64,000 nucleotides of DNA from [Clostridium] fimetarium (GCF_900111235.1 NZ_FOJI01000002.1:124001-188000); one strand, 5' to 3'. Shown: positions 1-9,567, counted from the stretch's first letter. Made by a program: numbers and translations. The notes: generated from the letters alone by a model not told the origin.

Positions 1-495
1 AGAGTCATAAGAGATTATGGTGAAGATAAATTTGCAAAAAATATTGCAAAGCATATAGCAGCTGCGAGATTAGATAAGGAAATTGAAACAACATTTGAAT
101 TAACTGAAATCATCAAAGCGGCTATCCCAATGAAAATTAGAGCGGTAGGCGGACATCCTGCTAAGAAGACGTTTCAGGCAATCAGAATTGAACTGAATAA
201 AGAGTTAGAAGTATTAACTGACTCTATTGATACGATGGTTGATTTGCTCAGTGATGAAGGCCGAATATGTATTATTACATTTCACTCGCTAGAGGATAGA
301 ATTGTTAAGATTAGATTTAGAAATAACGAAAACAGATGTACATGCCCTCCTAATTTTCCAATGTGTGTGTGTGGGAAAAAAACCAAGGGAACAGTGATTA
401 CAAGAAAACCAATTCTTCCATCGCAGGAAGAGTTAGAAGTAAATAAACGCTCAAAGAGTGCAAAGTTGAGGGTGTTTCAAAAAATAGTTAATTAA
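1..495 (+). CDS. rsmH: 16S rRNA m4C1402 methyltransferase RsmH (MraW), 3' part
   Basis: This is the C-terminal part of RsmH, the SAM-dependent enzyme that N4-methylates C1402 of 16S rRNA. The frame is open from base 1, so the gene begins outside the window and the ATG at 130 is internal. Diagnostic stretches are [17 protein letters not shown], the substrate-side helix, and [13 protein letters not shown], a hallmark of the family. A cysteine-rich [13 protein letters not shown] segment and the usual basic SKSAKLRV tail follow. It sits first in the dcw cluster, directly ahead of an ftsL-like gene, which is its standard position. Identification is firm; only the N-terminal part of the protein is unseen. 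Confidence 0.97.
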   Translation, partial: RVIRDYGEDKFAKNIAKHIAAARLDKEIETTFELTEIIKAAIPMKIRAVGGHPAKKTFQAIRIELNKELEVLTDSIDTMVDLLSDEGRICIITFHSLEDRIVKIRFRNNENRCTCPPNFPMCVCGKKTKGTVITRKPILPSQEELEVNKRSKSAKLRVFQKIVN

Positions 496-565
496 ATATA
501 ATTAAAATGCTGAGAAGTTAAAATAAAGATTTACATGGTAGCAAAAAAAACAAGGAGGATTTATT

Positions 566-1072
566 ATGTCACAGAATAACTACAGAAAAAACAATTCAAA
601 AAGTGAAGCTTATGTGTACGGAAATACAGTAAGAAAGCTTTCTGTCGCTATGCCTGTAACTAAGCCACAAAAACGTGACAAAGCAGACGACGATCAAGAA
701 AAGAGAGAACAAAGACAACATCATAAAGAAATGGAAAAGGCACATAAAATCAATTTCTTATATACAGTTGCCGTGGTTGGCGTATTGGCATTTATATTCA
801 CAGTATGTGTCCAATATCTTGAATTACAGTCGGCAGTAAAGAGTAATTCTGCTGAAGTATCAAAGCTAGAATTACAGCTCAGTAAATTAACAGATCAAAA
901 TGATATGACAGAGCTTGAAGCCAATAGTAGTATTGATTACGATTCGATAATAAATATAGCCATTAATGAATTGGGCATGAAATTTCCTAGTAAAAATCAA
1001 GTCTTTGACTATGCTTCAAAGGAAAGTGAATATGTAGAAACGTATGGTAAAAAAATACCTGCAGTAAAATAG
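566..1072 (+). CDS. ftsL: FtsL-like cell division protein
   Basis: This 168-residue bitopic membrane protein has a charged, Lys/Arg/Gln-rich cytoplasmic region (residues 1-60), one transmembrane segment (about 63-84) and a short extracellular coiled-coil stretch (about 85-115: leucine-spaced LELQLSKLTDQ). Size, topology and position between rsmH and the class B PBPs match FtsL, which joins DivIB/FtsQ and DivIC/FtsB to control septal PBP and FtsW. The sequence itself is poorly conserved in this family, so the call leans on topology and synteny. A strong AAGGAGG lies just before the ATG. The cytoplasmic region is longer than in the classic E. coli protein, as is common in Firmicutes. Confidence 0.8.
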   Translation: MSQNNYRKNNSKSEAYVYGNTVRKLSVAMPVTKPQKRDKADDDQEKREQRQHHKEMEKAHKINFLYTVAVVGVLAFIFTVCVQYLELQSAVKSNSAEVSKLELQLSKLTDQNDMTELEANSSIDYDSIINIAINELGMKFPSKNQVFDYASKESEYVETYGKKIPAVK

Positions 1073-1097
1073 AACGGTTGGTTTGGAGAAATGAACT

Positions 1098-3008
1098 ATG
1101 CCTAACAGAATAGATAGATCAAAGGTAACGAAAAACACTAGTAGTCGAAAAAAAAGAAAATCAAAGACAGTACTTAGAAAAATCAAGAGAAAAATTAGTA
1201 TTGTCTTTTTTTTAGTGGGCTTAATATTTTTAACTTTAGCGACTAGGATATTTATAATTAATCATAAAGATGGTGATAAATATTCAAAACAAGTTTTAGA
1301 TCATCAACAGTATACATCAACGGTAATCCCATATAAAAGAGGACAAATAATCGATCGAAATGGAACAATTTTAGCGTATAGTGAAAAAGTGTACAATCTT
1401 ATACTTGATCCTAAAATAATCCTTTCGGATGAAATATATAAAGAACCTACGTTAAATGCATTAATCAAGTGCTTTGACTTGAAAATTGAGGATTTAGAAA
1501 ATGTTATTGCGACAAAACCGAATAGTCATTATGAAAAATTACTCAAAAACTTGTCTGGTGATCAAATTGCAGCTTTTAAAGAATTAGTGGCAGATACTGA
1601 GCATAATCCAAATATAAAAGGTGCTTGGTTTGAAGACAGCTATATTAGAAAATATCCATTTTCATCATTGGCATGTGATACGCTTGGTTTTGCAAGCCCA
1701 GCAAATGGTGGTGAACTAGGTCTTGAGAGTTATTATAATGATAATTTATCAGGTACCGATGGCATAACCTATGGTTATGTTGATGAAAATCTTGATATTG
1801 AAAAGACGACAAAGGATCCAATCAACGGAGAAAATTTAATTACAACAATAGATTTTTCAGTACAAAGTATAATTGAAAAGCATATTAAGGAATTCAATAC
1901 AACTTATGGCTCCAAAAGCACAGCAATCGTTATTATGAATCCAAATAATGGAGAAATACTAGGAATGGCAAGTTCCCCTGCGTTTGATTTAAATAACCCA
2001 AGGGATTTGACTGGACAATATACAGCTGATCAACTTGCTAAAATGTCAGATCAAGAAAAAAACGATGCACTATATTCAATATGGAATAACTATTGTGTAT
2101 CGAGTATTTTTGAGCCAGGTTCGACATTTAAACCGTTTACGGTTTCAGCAGCACTCGAACAAAATGTCGTTAGTATTAATGATAAATTCCTATGTACTGG
2201 TTCTGAAAAAATCGGCACATCAATTATACCTTGTTGGCAAACGTCTGGACACGGAGTAGAAACACTTGAACAAGCAGTCATGAACTCTTGTAATCCGGCT
2301 ATGATGCAGATTGGAGCAAAGATTGGTGTTGTATCATTTGCGGATTATCAGGCAAGATTTGGATTTGGTCAAAAGACTGGAATTGATTTGCCAGCAGAAG
2401 AAGCAGGTATCACGATATCAGCAGATAAAATGTCTCCGACAGATTTGGCATGTAGTGCATTTGGCCAAAGTTTTAATGTTAATATGGTACAAATGGTTTC
2501 TGGATTTTCTTCGTTAATTAATGGTGGAAATTATTATGCTCCTCATATCGTTAAGCGAATTGAAAAAGATAATGGTGAGGTAGTTAAAACAGTAAATTCA
2601 ACTTTAGTAAAACAGACAATTACAAAGTCAACTTCAGATACAATTAAAAAAATATTAAAATCAACCGTTGATTCTGGTACAGCTATGAAAGCAAAAGTTG
2701 CAGGATATTCAATTGCTGGTAAAACGGGTACTGCACAAAAACGTCCTATTGCAGATAAAAAATATGTTATTTCATTTTTAGGATTTGCACCTGCTGAGAA
2801 TCCAAAATTTGTAATCTATATCGTAATTGATGAACCAAATGTTCCAGCAGCAATGTCTGGAAGTTCGGCGCCGGTTCTTACATTGACAAACCAAGTTCTA
2901 ACAGATTTGTTACCATATATGAATGTATATAAGGATACAGACGAGCCAACCGTAGATGCAAGTAATAGCCCAATTGAACATTTTACTGGTTCAATATTGC
3001 CCAATTAA
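1098..3008 (+). CDS. Class B penicillin-binding protein, FtsI/SpoVD type (first of two)
   Basis: This is a 636-residue transpeptidase that cross-links peptidoglycan outside the membrane. A basic N-terminus precedes a signal-anchor helix (about residues 32-53). The PBP dimerisation domain follows, with the RGQIIDRNG motif near residue 80, then the transpeptidase domain. The three active-site motifs are intact: S342-T-F-K, SCN (in MNSCNPAMMQIG) and K542-TGT. No PASTA domain is evident at the C-terminus, so I cannot decide between a vegetative FtsI role and a sporulation SpoVD role. It lies 25 bp after the ftsL-like gene and 59 bp before a paralogue, so it is probably cotranscribed with both. 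Confidence 0.93.
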   Translation: MPNRIDRSKVTKNTSSRKKRKSKTVLRKIKRKISIVFFLVGLIFLTLATRIFIINHKDGDKYSKQVLDHQQYTSTVIPYKRGQIIDRNGTILAYSEKVYNLILDPKIILSDEIYKEPTLNALIKCFDLKIEDLENVIATKPNSHYEKLLKNLSGDQIAAFKELVADTEHNPNIKGAWFEDSYIRKYPFSSLACDTLGFASPANGGELGLESYYNDNLSGTDGITYGYVDENLDIEKTTKDPINGENLITTIDFSVQSIIEKHIKEFNTTYGSKSTAIVIMNPNNGEILGMASSPAFDLNNPRDLTGQYTADQLAKMSDQEKNDALYSIWNNYCVSSIFEPGSTFKPFTVSAALEQNVVSINDKFLCTGSEKIGTSIIPCWQTSGHGVETLEQAVMNSCNPAMMQIGAKIGVVSFADYQARFGFGQKTGIDLPAEEAGITISADKMSPTDLACSAFGQSFNVNMVQMVSGFSSLINGGNYYAPHIVKRIEKDNGEVVKTVNSTLVKQTITKSTSDTIKKILKSTVDSGTAMKAKVAGYSIAGKTGTAQKRPIADKKYVISFLGFAPAENPKFVIYIVIDEPNVPAAMSGSSAPVLTLTNQVLTDLLPYMNVYKDTDEPTVDASNSPIEHFTGSILPN

Positions 3009-3067
3009 TTTCATAACCCCGAATGAATCGTAATACAATGTATTAATGAATTGTTTGGGGTTTCTAT

Positions 3068-4792
3068 ATGTTTTCAAATAAAACTCGACATAGAAAAAAA
3101 ATATTGGTTAGTGCATTAACAGTATTATTAGTATTAGTGGTTTTAATGGGGAAACTTGGTTATATTATGATTTTCCAATCAGAATACTATTTGGCAAGAG
3201 CAGATTTGTTGCATGAAAGAGAAAGAAGTATTAAAGCTTCAAGAGGTAATATACTTGATACGAATGGAGTTGTACTTGCATCAAACAAAACAGTATGTAC
3301 AATTTCAGTTATTTATAGTCAGGTAAAAGATCCAGAGAAAGTAATTGCAATGTTGTCAAGTGAGCTTGGAATTAGTGAAGATGACGTTAGAAAAAGAGTA
3401 GAAAAGGTAACATCAATTGAGCGTATTAAAACAAATGTTGATAAAACAGTTGGAGATAAAATTAGGAATTATTGCTTGGCTGGAGTTAAGGTGGATGAAG
3501 ATTATAAAAGATATTATCCATTTGATACGTTGGCATCTAAGGTTTTGGGATTTACAGGAAGTGATAATCAAGGAATTGTAGGCTTGGAAGTCAAATACGA
3601 GGATTATCTCGCTGGTCAAAATGGAATGATTCTTACGCTTACTGATGCAAGTGGAGTTGAACTAGATGGAGCCGAAGAAAGCAGACTAGAGCCTATTGCC
3701 GGTAAAAATATCTATACGAGTATTGATTATAATGTTCAACTATATGCCCAACAGCTTGCAATTAAGGCATTGGAGGAAAAACAGGCCAAGAGTGTTTCAA
3801 TCATCGTAATGAACCCTAAAAACGGTGAGATATTGGCAATGGTAAATGTACCAGAATATAATTTAAATGATCCATATACGTTAAATTATGATCTTGTAGA
3901 CAATGTTACTGGAGAAGCTTATCAAGATTTGCTAAATAATATGTGGCGAAGCTTTTGCATAAATGATACCTATGAACCAGGTTCGACATTTAAAATGATA
4001 ACTGGCACAGCGGCGCTAGAAAGTGGGGCTGTATCACTCGCTTCGACATATACGTGCACAGGTTCTACCACTGTTGAGGATAGAAGAATTAGATGTGCGA
4101 AAACAACAGGACATGGAGCGCAAACATTTGCACAGACTGTGATGAATTCATGTAATCCAGCATTTGTTGAATGGGGACTTCGAACAGGCGTTGATAATTT
4201 TTACCTGTATTTAAGCAAACTAGGGATTACTAGCAAAACCGGTGTGGATTTACCGGGTGAGGCCTCTTCTATTTTACATAAAAAAGAAAATGTTGGTCCG
4301 GTTGAACTTGCCACAATGTCATTTGGGCAGTCCTTTCAAATCACACCATTACAGTTACTCAGAGCAACCAGCGCAATTATTAATGGAGGAACCCTGATTA
4401 CACCGCACTTTGCAGTGAAAGCAGTTGACGCCACAGGCAATAATGCTGAAGTGTTTCATTACCAAACGATTGAAAATGCGATTGAAAAATCCACCAGTGA
4501 TACAATGAAAGAGATTCTAAAACAAGTTGTAGAGCAAGGCGGAGGAATTAATGCTTACATGGAAAATTATTCGATTGGTGGAAAAACTGCAACATCTGAA
4601 AAATTGCCTAGAGGTAACGGTAAATATATTTCTTCATTTATTGGATTTGTACCAGCCGAAGACCCACAGCTTGTAGCAATGTGCATTATTGACGAACCAG
4701 TGGGCGTATATTATGGAGGAACGATTTCAGCTCCCGTTATTAAGCAGTTATTTGAAAATATACTCCCATATTTGAATATCCCAACTAGATAA
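3068..4792 (+). CDS. Class B penicillin-binding protein (second of two) with KTAT in place of KTGT
   Basis: This 574-residue paralogue of the preceding PBP has the same layout: N-terminal membrane anchor (about residues 10-32), RGNILDTNG in the dimerisation domain, then the transpeptidase. The nucleophile motif S306-T-F-K and the SCN motif are intact, but the third motif reads K506-T-A-T instead of KTGT, an unusual substitution next to the oxyanion hole. The rest of the domain is well preserved (for example YISSFIGFVPAEDPQ), so this looks like a functional variant and not decay. Two adjacent class B PBPs suggest one vegetative and one sporulation enzyme; which is which cannot be read from sequence alone. 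The start lies close behind the first PBP, with a modest GGGG-type ribosome site. Confidence 0.9.
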   Translation: MFSNKTRHRKKILVSALTVLLVLVVLMGKLGYIMIFQSEYYLARADLLHERERSIKASRGNILDTNGVVLASNKTVCTISVIYSQVKDPEKVIAMLSSELGISEDDVRKRVEKVTSIERIKTNVDKTVGDKIRNYCLAGVKVDEDYKRYYPFDTLASKVLGFTGSDNQGIVGLEVKYEDYLAGQNGMILTLTDASGVELDGAEESRLEPIAGKNIYTSIDYNVQLYAQQLAIKALEEKQAKSVSIIVMNPKNGEILAMVNVPEYNLNDPYTLNYDLVDNVTGEAYQDLLNNMWRSFCINDTYEPGSTFKMITGTAALESGAVSLASTYTCTGSTTVEDRRIRCAKTTGHGAQTFAQTVMNSCNPAFVEWGLRTGVDNFYLYLSKLGITSKTGVDLPGEASSILHKKENVGPVELATMSFGQSFQITPLQLLRATSAIINGGTLITPHFAVKAVDATGNNAEVFHYQTIENAIEKSTSDTMKEILKQVVEQGGGINAYMENYSIGGKTATSEKLPRGNGKYISSFIGFVPAEDPQLVAMCIIDEPVGVYYGGTISAPVIKQLFENILPYLNIPTR

Positions 4793-4876
4793 GGAATATT
4801 CATGGGTTGAAATTTAAAGAGATTGATAGTAAAATGGGATGATTATTGGAATGAGATACTTCATATAGGTATTGGA

Positions 4877-5215
4877 GAATATTGATTTTTGTTCTAATTT
4901 TGGAGGGTGTGAGTGAATATTAAGTTTTGGTTGAATTTTCATGGAGGTGGTGAGTGAATATTAATTTATAATTATGCTTTTCCTTGCCTTTCCTTCAAGC
5001 AGTATGTTTTTTTGCAAGCCTCAGAGATGATGAAAAGTCTCACTTTGTTCGATTTTCATCTGAGTCTTGGAAAAAACATGGGCACTGCTTTCAGACGGTC
5101 TGCGGAAAAGCATAATTATAAATTAATATTCACGGTTTACTTTTTGAAAAAAATTAAAAGTGGATTAATATTCATTGATTACTTTGTTGAAAAATTAGGA
5201 CAAAAATCAATATTC
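4877..5215. repeat. Nested giant hairpin element, family A copy 1 (core 4954-5133)
   Basis: The core is a 180-bp imperfect palindrome. Its outer 30 bp are perfectly complementary (starting GTGAATATTAATTTATAA at 4954 and ending at 5133), followed by interrupted but matching arms. The tip carries CTCACTTTGTTCG at 5039-5051. Outside the core a second layer pairs: bases 4877-4901 match 5191-5215 over 25 bp with a single G-T pair, and TGAATATTAA at 4915-4924 matches 5165-5174. The left end GTGAGTGAATATT therefore occurs twice (4910 and 4950). The element fills most of the gap between the second PBP and murD, where mraY would be expected. The rest of this 600-bp gap is A/G-rich sequence (5262-5345) with no convincing gene. 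Confidence 0.85.
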
Positions 5216-5397
5216 TTAGGTTATATGGATGAGAAGTTTTTACATTACAATAATTAAGGCGTAAAAAGCGTAAGAAGCAAAGAGCAAAAGTCAAAATTAA
5301 TAAAATAGAGTTAAAAATGAAAAAAAATTTAAAAAGATAAGTTGAATCGGCGTGTAGGGCTGGTTTGGGATATTAGAAGATGGAAAGGAATATTTGT

Positions 5398-6753
5398 ATG
5401 ATGGAACTTAAAGATAAGAAGGTAATGGTAGTAGGTACTGGGATTAGTGGGATTGGGGCTGCTGAGCTTTTATATAATGTTGGTGCGAAGGTGGTTTTGT
5501 ATGATGGAGATGAAAAACTGCTAGAATCAGATATTTTGAATAAGATAGAGGGATGTAAGGCAGAAATTATAATTGGAGCGCTTGAAGAGAGTGTTGTTAA
5601 GTCTATAGATTTGGTTATTATTAGTCCGGGGGTACCAATTGATAGTGATATTGTACTTCGATTTGAGAAGGCTAATATACCGGTATGGGGAGAGATAGAG
5701 CTTGCTTATAATTATGATAAAGGAAGAATTATTGCAATAACGGGGACAAATGGAAAAACAACGACTACAGCATTGGTTGGTCAAATTGTGAAAGCTTATA
5801 ACAAAGAGACCTTCGTAGTTGGAAATATTGGAAATTCCTATACAGGGGAAGTCCTTAAAACGAGTAAAAATTCATTTACAGTCGCTGAAATTAGTAGTTT
5901 TCAATTGGAAACAACACATAAATTCAAACCTTCCATAAGTGCGATCCTAAATATTACGCCAGATCATTTAAATAGGCATAAGACAATGGAAAATTATGCA
6001 TTTACAAAAGAAAATATTGCAATTAATCAGACAAAGAGTGAAATCTGCGTTCTCAACTATGATGATCCAATTCTTAGAGAATATGCGAAGACTACAACGG
6101 CAAAGGTAATCTATTTCAGCCGATTGGAAGTGCCGGAAATCGGTTCATTTATGGATGGAGATTTGATTAAATATTTTGATGGTGATTCAGTTGAAACGAT
6201 TTGTGATGTGAACAATATGAATCTGATAGGCGCTCATAATTACGAAAATGTTATGGCCGCAGTTGCAATTGCTAAATCAGCTCAGATTCCAACAGATATA
6301 ATCGTTGCAGAAATTCTCAAGTTTAAGGCAGTTGAACATAGAATTGAATATGTAGCAACTAAACATGGTGTTATGTATTACAATGATTCGAAGGGAACGA
6401 ACCCAGAAGCCGCTGTGAAAGCAATTGAGGCAATGTCAAGACCAACAATACTCATAGGTGGTGGTTATGACAAAAAATCAGAGTTTGATATATACGTAAA
6501 AGCGTTTGAAGGCAAAGTAAAACTTCTTGTTTTGATCGGACAGACTAAAGAATTGATAGCAGAAACTGCGAGAAAATATGGATTTGATAATATTATTATG
6601 GCAGAATCCTTGCAGGAAGTTATAAAAATATGTGTTGAACATGCAGAGGTTGGAGACGCAGTTCTATTATCACCAGCATGTGCTAGTTGGGGTATGTTTG
6701 ATAATTATGAGCAACGTGGCGAACTCTTTAAGGAGTATGTGAATTTGATTTGA
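5398..6753 (+). CDS. murD: UDP-N-acetylmuramoyl-L-alanine:D-glutamate ligase MurD
   Basis: This cytoplasmic ATP-dependent ligase adds D-glutamate to UDP-MurNAc-L-Ala in peptidoglycan precursor synthesis. The N-terminal Rossmann-like domain begins MELKDKKVMVVGTGISG. The Mur-ligase ATP loop ITGTNGKTTTT lies at about residues 114-124, the central-domain motif AILNITPDHLNRH follows, and the C-terminal domain has YNDSKGTNPEAA and LLSPACASWGMFDNYEQRG. Length is normal. I prefer the ATG at 5398 (or 5401) because AAAGGA lies 8 bases upstream; an ATG at 5380 is also in frame but has a poorer site. The gene stands alone between two hairpin elements, which suggests separation from the transcription units on either side. 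Confidence 0.96.
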   Translation: MMELKDKKVMVVGTGISGIGAAELLYNVGAKVVLYDGDEKLLESDILNKIEGCKAEIIIGALEESVVKSIDLVIISPGVPIDSDIVLRFEKANIPVWGEIELAYNYDKGRIIAITGTNGKTTTTALVGQIVKAYNKETFVVGNIGNSYTGEVLKTSKNSFTVAEISSFQLETTHKFKPSISAILNITPDHLNRHKTMENYAFTKENIAINQTKSEICVLNYDDPILREYAKTTTAKVIYFSRLEVPEIGSFMDGDLIKYFDGDSVETICDVNNMNLIGAHNYENVMAAVAIAKSAQIPTDIIVAEILKFKAVEHRIEYVATKHGVMYYNDSKGTNPEAAVKAIEAMSRPTILIGGGYDKKSEFDIYVKAFEGKVKLLVLIGQTKELIAETARKYGFDNIIMAESLQEVIKICVEHAEVGDAVLLSPACASWGMFDNYEQRGELFKEYVNLI

Positions 6754-6778
6754 GGGGAGGACATACGGGAGGTGGTGA

Positions 6779-6955
6779 GTGAATATTTGTTAGGATGCAT
6801 TGCACCTTGCCTTTCCTTCAAGCAGCATGTTTTTTTGCAAGCCTCAGGGATGATGAAAAGTCTCGCTTGCGCTCGATTTTCATCTGAGTCTTGGAAAAAA
6901 CATTAGCGCTGCTTTCAGCCGGTCTGCGGTGAAATGTATCCTAACAAATATTCAC
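6779..6955. repeat. Giant hairpin element, family A copy 2
   Basis: This 177-bp imperfect palindrome lies between murD and ftsW. Its outer arm GAATATTTGTTAGGAT (left) pairs with ATCCTAACAAATATTC (right) apart from minor mismatches. That arm sequence differs from copy 1, while the inner part (CTTTCCTTCAAGCAG..., GATGATGAAAAGTCTC..., TTTTCATCTGAGTCTTGGAA) is nearly identical. The tip reads CTCGCTTGCGCTCG at 6862-6875. The left flank GGAGGTGGTGAGTGAATAT is shared with copy 1. The remaining sequence up to ftsW (6956-7080) has two TAGGGTGAAA repeats and no gene. Confidence 0.85.
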
Positions 6956-7084
6956 GGATACGTTGTGGGATGGGACCACCTGAAATCGAATGCACATGGG
7001 GGCGTTAGGAGCAAAAAATGTTAGGGTGAAATGCTAGGGTGAAAATAAAAATAGAGTTAGATGATTTGGAAGGGAGGGTGTTAT

Positions 7085-8218
7085 ATGGGGCAGAGGCAGA
7101 AAAAGATTAGGAGCTTTGATTATAGTTTGTTGTTTATTATTGTCTTTTTGCTGGGGTTTGGGTTGGTTATGATTTATAGCACAAGTTCATATAATGCTCA
7201 GATTAAGTTTAATGATGCGGAATTCTATTTTAAAAAGCAGATTAAGGCTGTTATAATCGGTGTTGTGTTGATGTATGCAGCGTATAGATTTGATTATCAT
7301 TGGCTGAGAAAATTGGCACTTCCGATTTTTTTATTGGCAATAACATTCATTTTGCTGATTTTTCCGCTTGGAATTGAGGCAAATGGAGCAACAAGATGGG
7401 TTGGTATTGGGTCATTTAGTTTCCAGCCAGCTGAATTTGCGAAGTTAGCTTTGATTGTTTTTGCTACCACGTTGGTGTGTGGTATCGGAAAAAATATGAA
7501 AAAGTTTAGAAGTGTTATTTTGGTTTGGATTGCTGCGGGTATTTTGGCTGGAATGATTTTAGGAATAACAAATAATATGAGTAGTGCTATCATTATTATG
7601 GGAATTGCAGTTGTTATGACATTTGTTGCATATCCTGGATATAAGATATTTTCGATATTAGCGGCTTTGTGTATATCTGCGTTTGTAGTGTTTTATTCAT
7701 GGCTTACAACAAATGTACATGGTGCTACAGATAATTTCCGCTTTAAGCGGTTGCTAGTGTGGTTAGATCCTGAGAAATATGCGACTGGAACTGGGTTTCA
7801 GACCGTTCAGGCATTATATGCAATTGGTTCTGGTGGGCTATTTGGAAAAGGGCTTGGCAAGAGTTTACAAAAATTGGGTTTTATTCCTGAGGCACAAAAT
7901 GATATGATATTCTCAGTAATATGTGAAGAACTTGGATTGTTTGGAGCTCTTTGCATTATTATAATATTTGCACTTATGCTTTGGCGATTTGTATACATAG
8001 CTACGAATGCACCAGATTTGTTTGGTTCATTACTTACAATGGGCGTATTTGCACATATTGCAATTCAAGTAATTTTAAATATTGCCGTTGTTACTAATTT
8101 AATCCCCAATACAGGGATTTCGCTCCCATTTATCAGTTATGGAGGTACGTCTGTCGCCTTCTTACTAGTAGAGATGGGAATTGTATTAAATGTATCAAGT
8201 AAAATCAAGATCCAATAG
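7085..8218 (+). CDS. ftsW: SEDS-family glycosyltransferase FtsW/SpoVE
   Basis: This 377-residue polytopic membrane protein of the FtsW/RodA/SpoVE family polymerises glycan strands from lipid II together with a class B PBP. About ten transmembrane segments are visible. Family signatures include GFGLVMIYSTSSY in the first helix, FSFQPAEFAKLALIVF, a central loop with GKGLGKSLQKLGFIPEAQNDMIFSVICEELG, and a C-terminal NTGISLPFISYGGTS motif. The ATG at 7085 follows GGGAGGG with good spacing; an in-frame ATG at 7061 lies upstream of that site and is less likely. FtsW and SpoVE are not distinguishable here; two tandem class B PBPs upstream provide possible partners. Confidence 0.94.
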   Translation: MGQRQKKIRSFDYSLLFIIVFLLGFGLVMIYSTSSYNAQIKFNDAEFYFKKQIKAVIIGVVLMYAAYRFDYHWLRKLALPIFLLAITFILLIFPLGIEANGATRWVGIGSFSFQPAEFAKLALIVFATTLVCGIGKNMKKFRSVILVWIAAGILAGMILGITNNMSSAIIIMGIAVVMTFVAYPGYKIFSILAALCISAFVVFYSWLTTNVHGATDNFRFKRLLVWLDPEKYATGTGFQTVQALYAIGSGGLFGKGLGKSLQKLGFIPEAQNDMIFSVICEELGLFGALCIIIIFALMLWRFVYIATNAPDLFGSLLTMGVFAHIAIQVILNIAVVTNLIPNTGISLPFISYGGTSVAFLLVEMGIVLNVSSKIKIQ

Positions 8219-8280
8219 ATGGAACTTACACAAGTTGTGTGAATATAATGATATATATAGCATCCGTGGAGGCTTTTACT

Positions 8281-9567
8281 GTGGACGGTATAATCATTAA
8301 GGGTGGATCCAAATTACAAGGCGAAATATCCATTCAAGGCTCAAAAAATACAGTGCTTCCTATAATGGCAGCATCGATTTTAAATAGTGGAATTACTGTA
8401 TTAAGTAATTGCCCACGAATTTCTGATGTCTGGGATATGGTTGATTTATTAAAAGATATTGGCTGTGTAATTGATTTTGAAGAAAATACTTTGATTATCA
8501 ATTCAAAAGATGTTTACAAAACTGAAATTGATAATGCGTTAGCAGAAAAAATACGAGCATCAGTCGTCCTATTAGGGCCATTACTCGCGAGATTTGGTCA
8601 TGCGAAGATGAGTAGGCCAGGTGGCTGTAATATTGGTTCAAGGCCAATCAATTTTCACCTTGATGCATTTAAAAAAATGAATGCCACATGCGATGAAACA
8701 GATAATAAAGTTTATGTTAAGTCTGCGAAATTAACTGGCGCTAGTATTTCCTTGGCCTGTAGCAGTGTTGGTGCAACAGAAAATATTATTTTAGCTGCTG
8801 TATTAGCAGAGGGAATAACAGAAATTCATAATGCAGCAACGGAACCAGAAGTAGTTGAATTATGCCAATTCCTGGTTGGAATGGGTTCCAAGATTATGGG
8901 GATTGGTACTGATAATTTAAAGATTACTGGTGTTAAATGTCTACAAGATATAGAATACCGGATTAAACCAGACAGAATTGTTATGGGAACATATCTATGT
9001 GCATGCATGTCAGCTGGTGGCGAAATCACTCTGAAAAATTGTAGTTTATCAGACGGAGTTGGATACATCGATGTTATATGTGGAATGGGCGCAATGCTAA
9101 GGTGCGAAAATGATTCTATCGTAATCAAGTCAGACGGAAGAATTCAAGCCATGAACTATATTCAGACTAGTCCCTATCCTGCATTCCCCACAGATATGCA
9201 GTCTATCGTAATGAGTGTACTGAGCAAAGCGGATGGAACAAGTATCATCGAAGAAACAATATTTAACAAAAGACTTGAATTGGCTTTGCAACTTAATAAA
9301 ATGGGAGCGATTGTTGAAGTTAAAGATAATAGGGCAATCATTACTGGAGTTGATTATATGAAAGGTACTACTGTAAATGCAAAAGATTTACGCGGCGGCG
9401 CCGCATTGGTCATTGCAGGATTAGGAGCCGAAGGTATCACTACGATTGAAGATTCTTTTTATATTAGAAGAGGATATGTAGATATCTGCAGCGACTTGAA
9501 AAAACTAGGAGCAGATATAAAATGGGAAAAAACAAATCAAGAAAAAGAAAAGGGCACTCAAAAATAG
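8281..9567 (+). CDS. murA: UDP-N-acetylglucosamine 1-carboxyvinyltransferase MurA
   Basis: This cytoplasmic enzyme transfers enolpyruvate from PEP to UDP-GlcNAc, the first committed step of peptidoglycan synthesis and the fosfomycin target. The N-terminal GSKNTVLPIMAA motif, the catalytic Cys116 in RPGGCNIGSRPINFH, the TSPYPAFPTDMQ motif and the C-terminal DLRGGAALVIAGLGAEG motif are all present. Because the active-site residue is Cys and not Asp, it should be fosfomycin sensitive at this position. The start is the GTG at 8281, giving MDGIIIKGGSKLQG, with GGAGG exactly 8 bases upstream; an in-frame ATG at 8239 lacks a site. The 3' end overlaps the next gene by 46 bases. Confidence 0.96.
   Translation: MDGIIIKGGSKLQGEISIQGSKNTVLPIMAASILNSGITVLSNCPRISDVWDMVDLLKDIGCVIDFEENTLIINSKDVYKTEIDNALAEKIRASVVLLGPLLARFGHAKMSRPGGCNIGSRPINFHLDAFKKMNATCDETDNKVYVKSAKLTGASISLACSSVGATENIILAAVLAEGITEIHNAATEPEVVELCQFLVGMGSKIMGIGTDNLKITGVKCLQDIEYRIKPDRIVMGTYLCACMSAGGEITLKNCSLSDGVGYIDVICGMGAMLRCENDSIVIKSDGRIQAMNYIQTSPYPAFPTDMQSIVMSVLSKADGTSIIEETIFNKRLELALQLNKMGAIVEVKDNRAIITGVDYMKGTTVNAKDLRGGAALVIAGLGAEGITTIEDSFYIRRGYVDICSDLKKLGADIKWEKTNQEKEKGTQK

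Noticed and set aside
4954-5133. Insertion sequence with transposase
   Set aside because: No coding capacity for a transposase and no clear target-site duplication; treated as a non-autonomous hairpin element.
5012-5257. 81-codon open frame upstream of murD
   Set aside because: It runs through the family A hairpin, has no ribosome site and is explained by the repeat.
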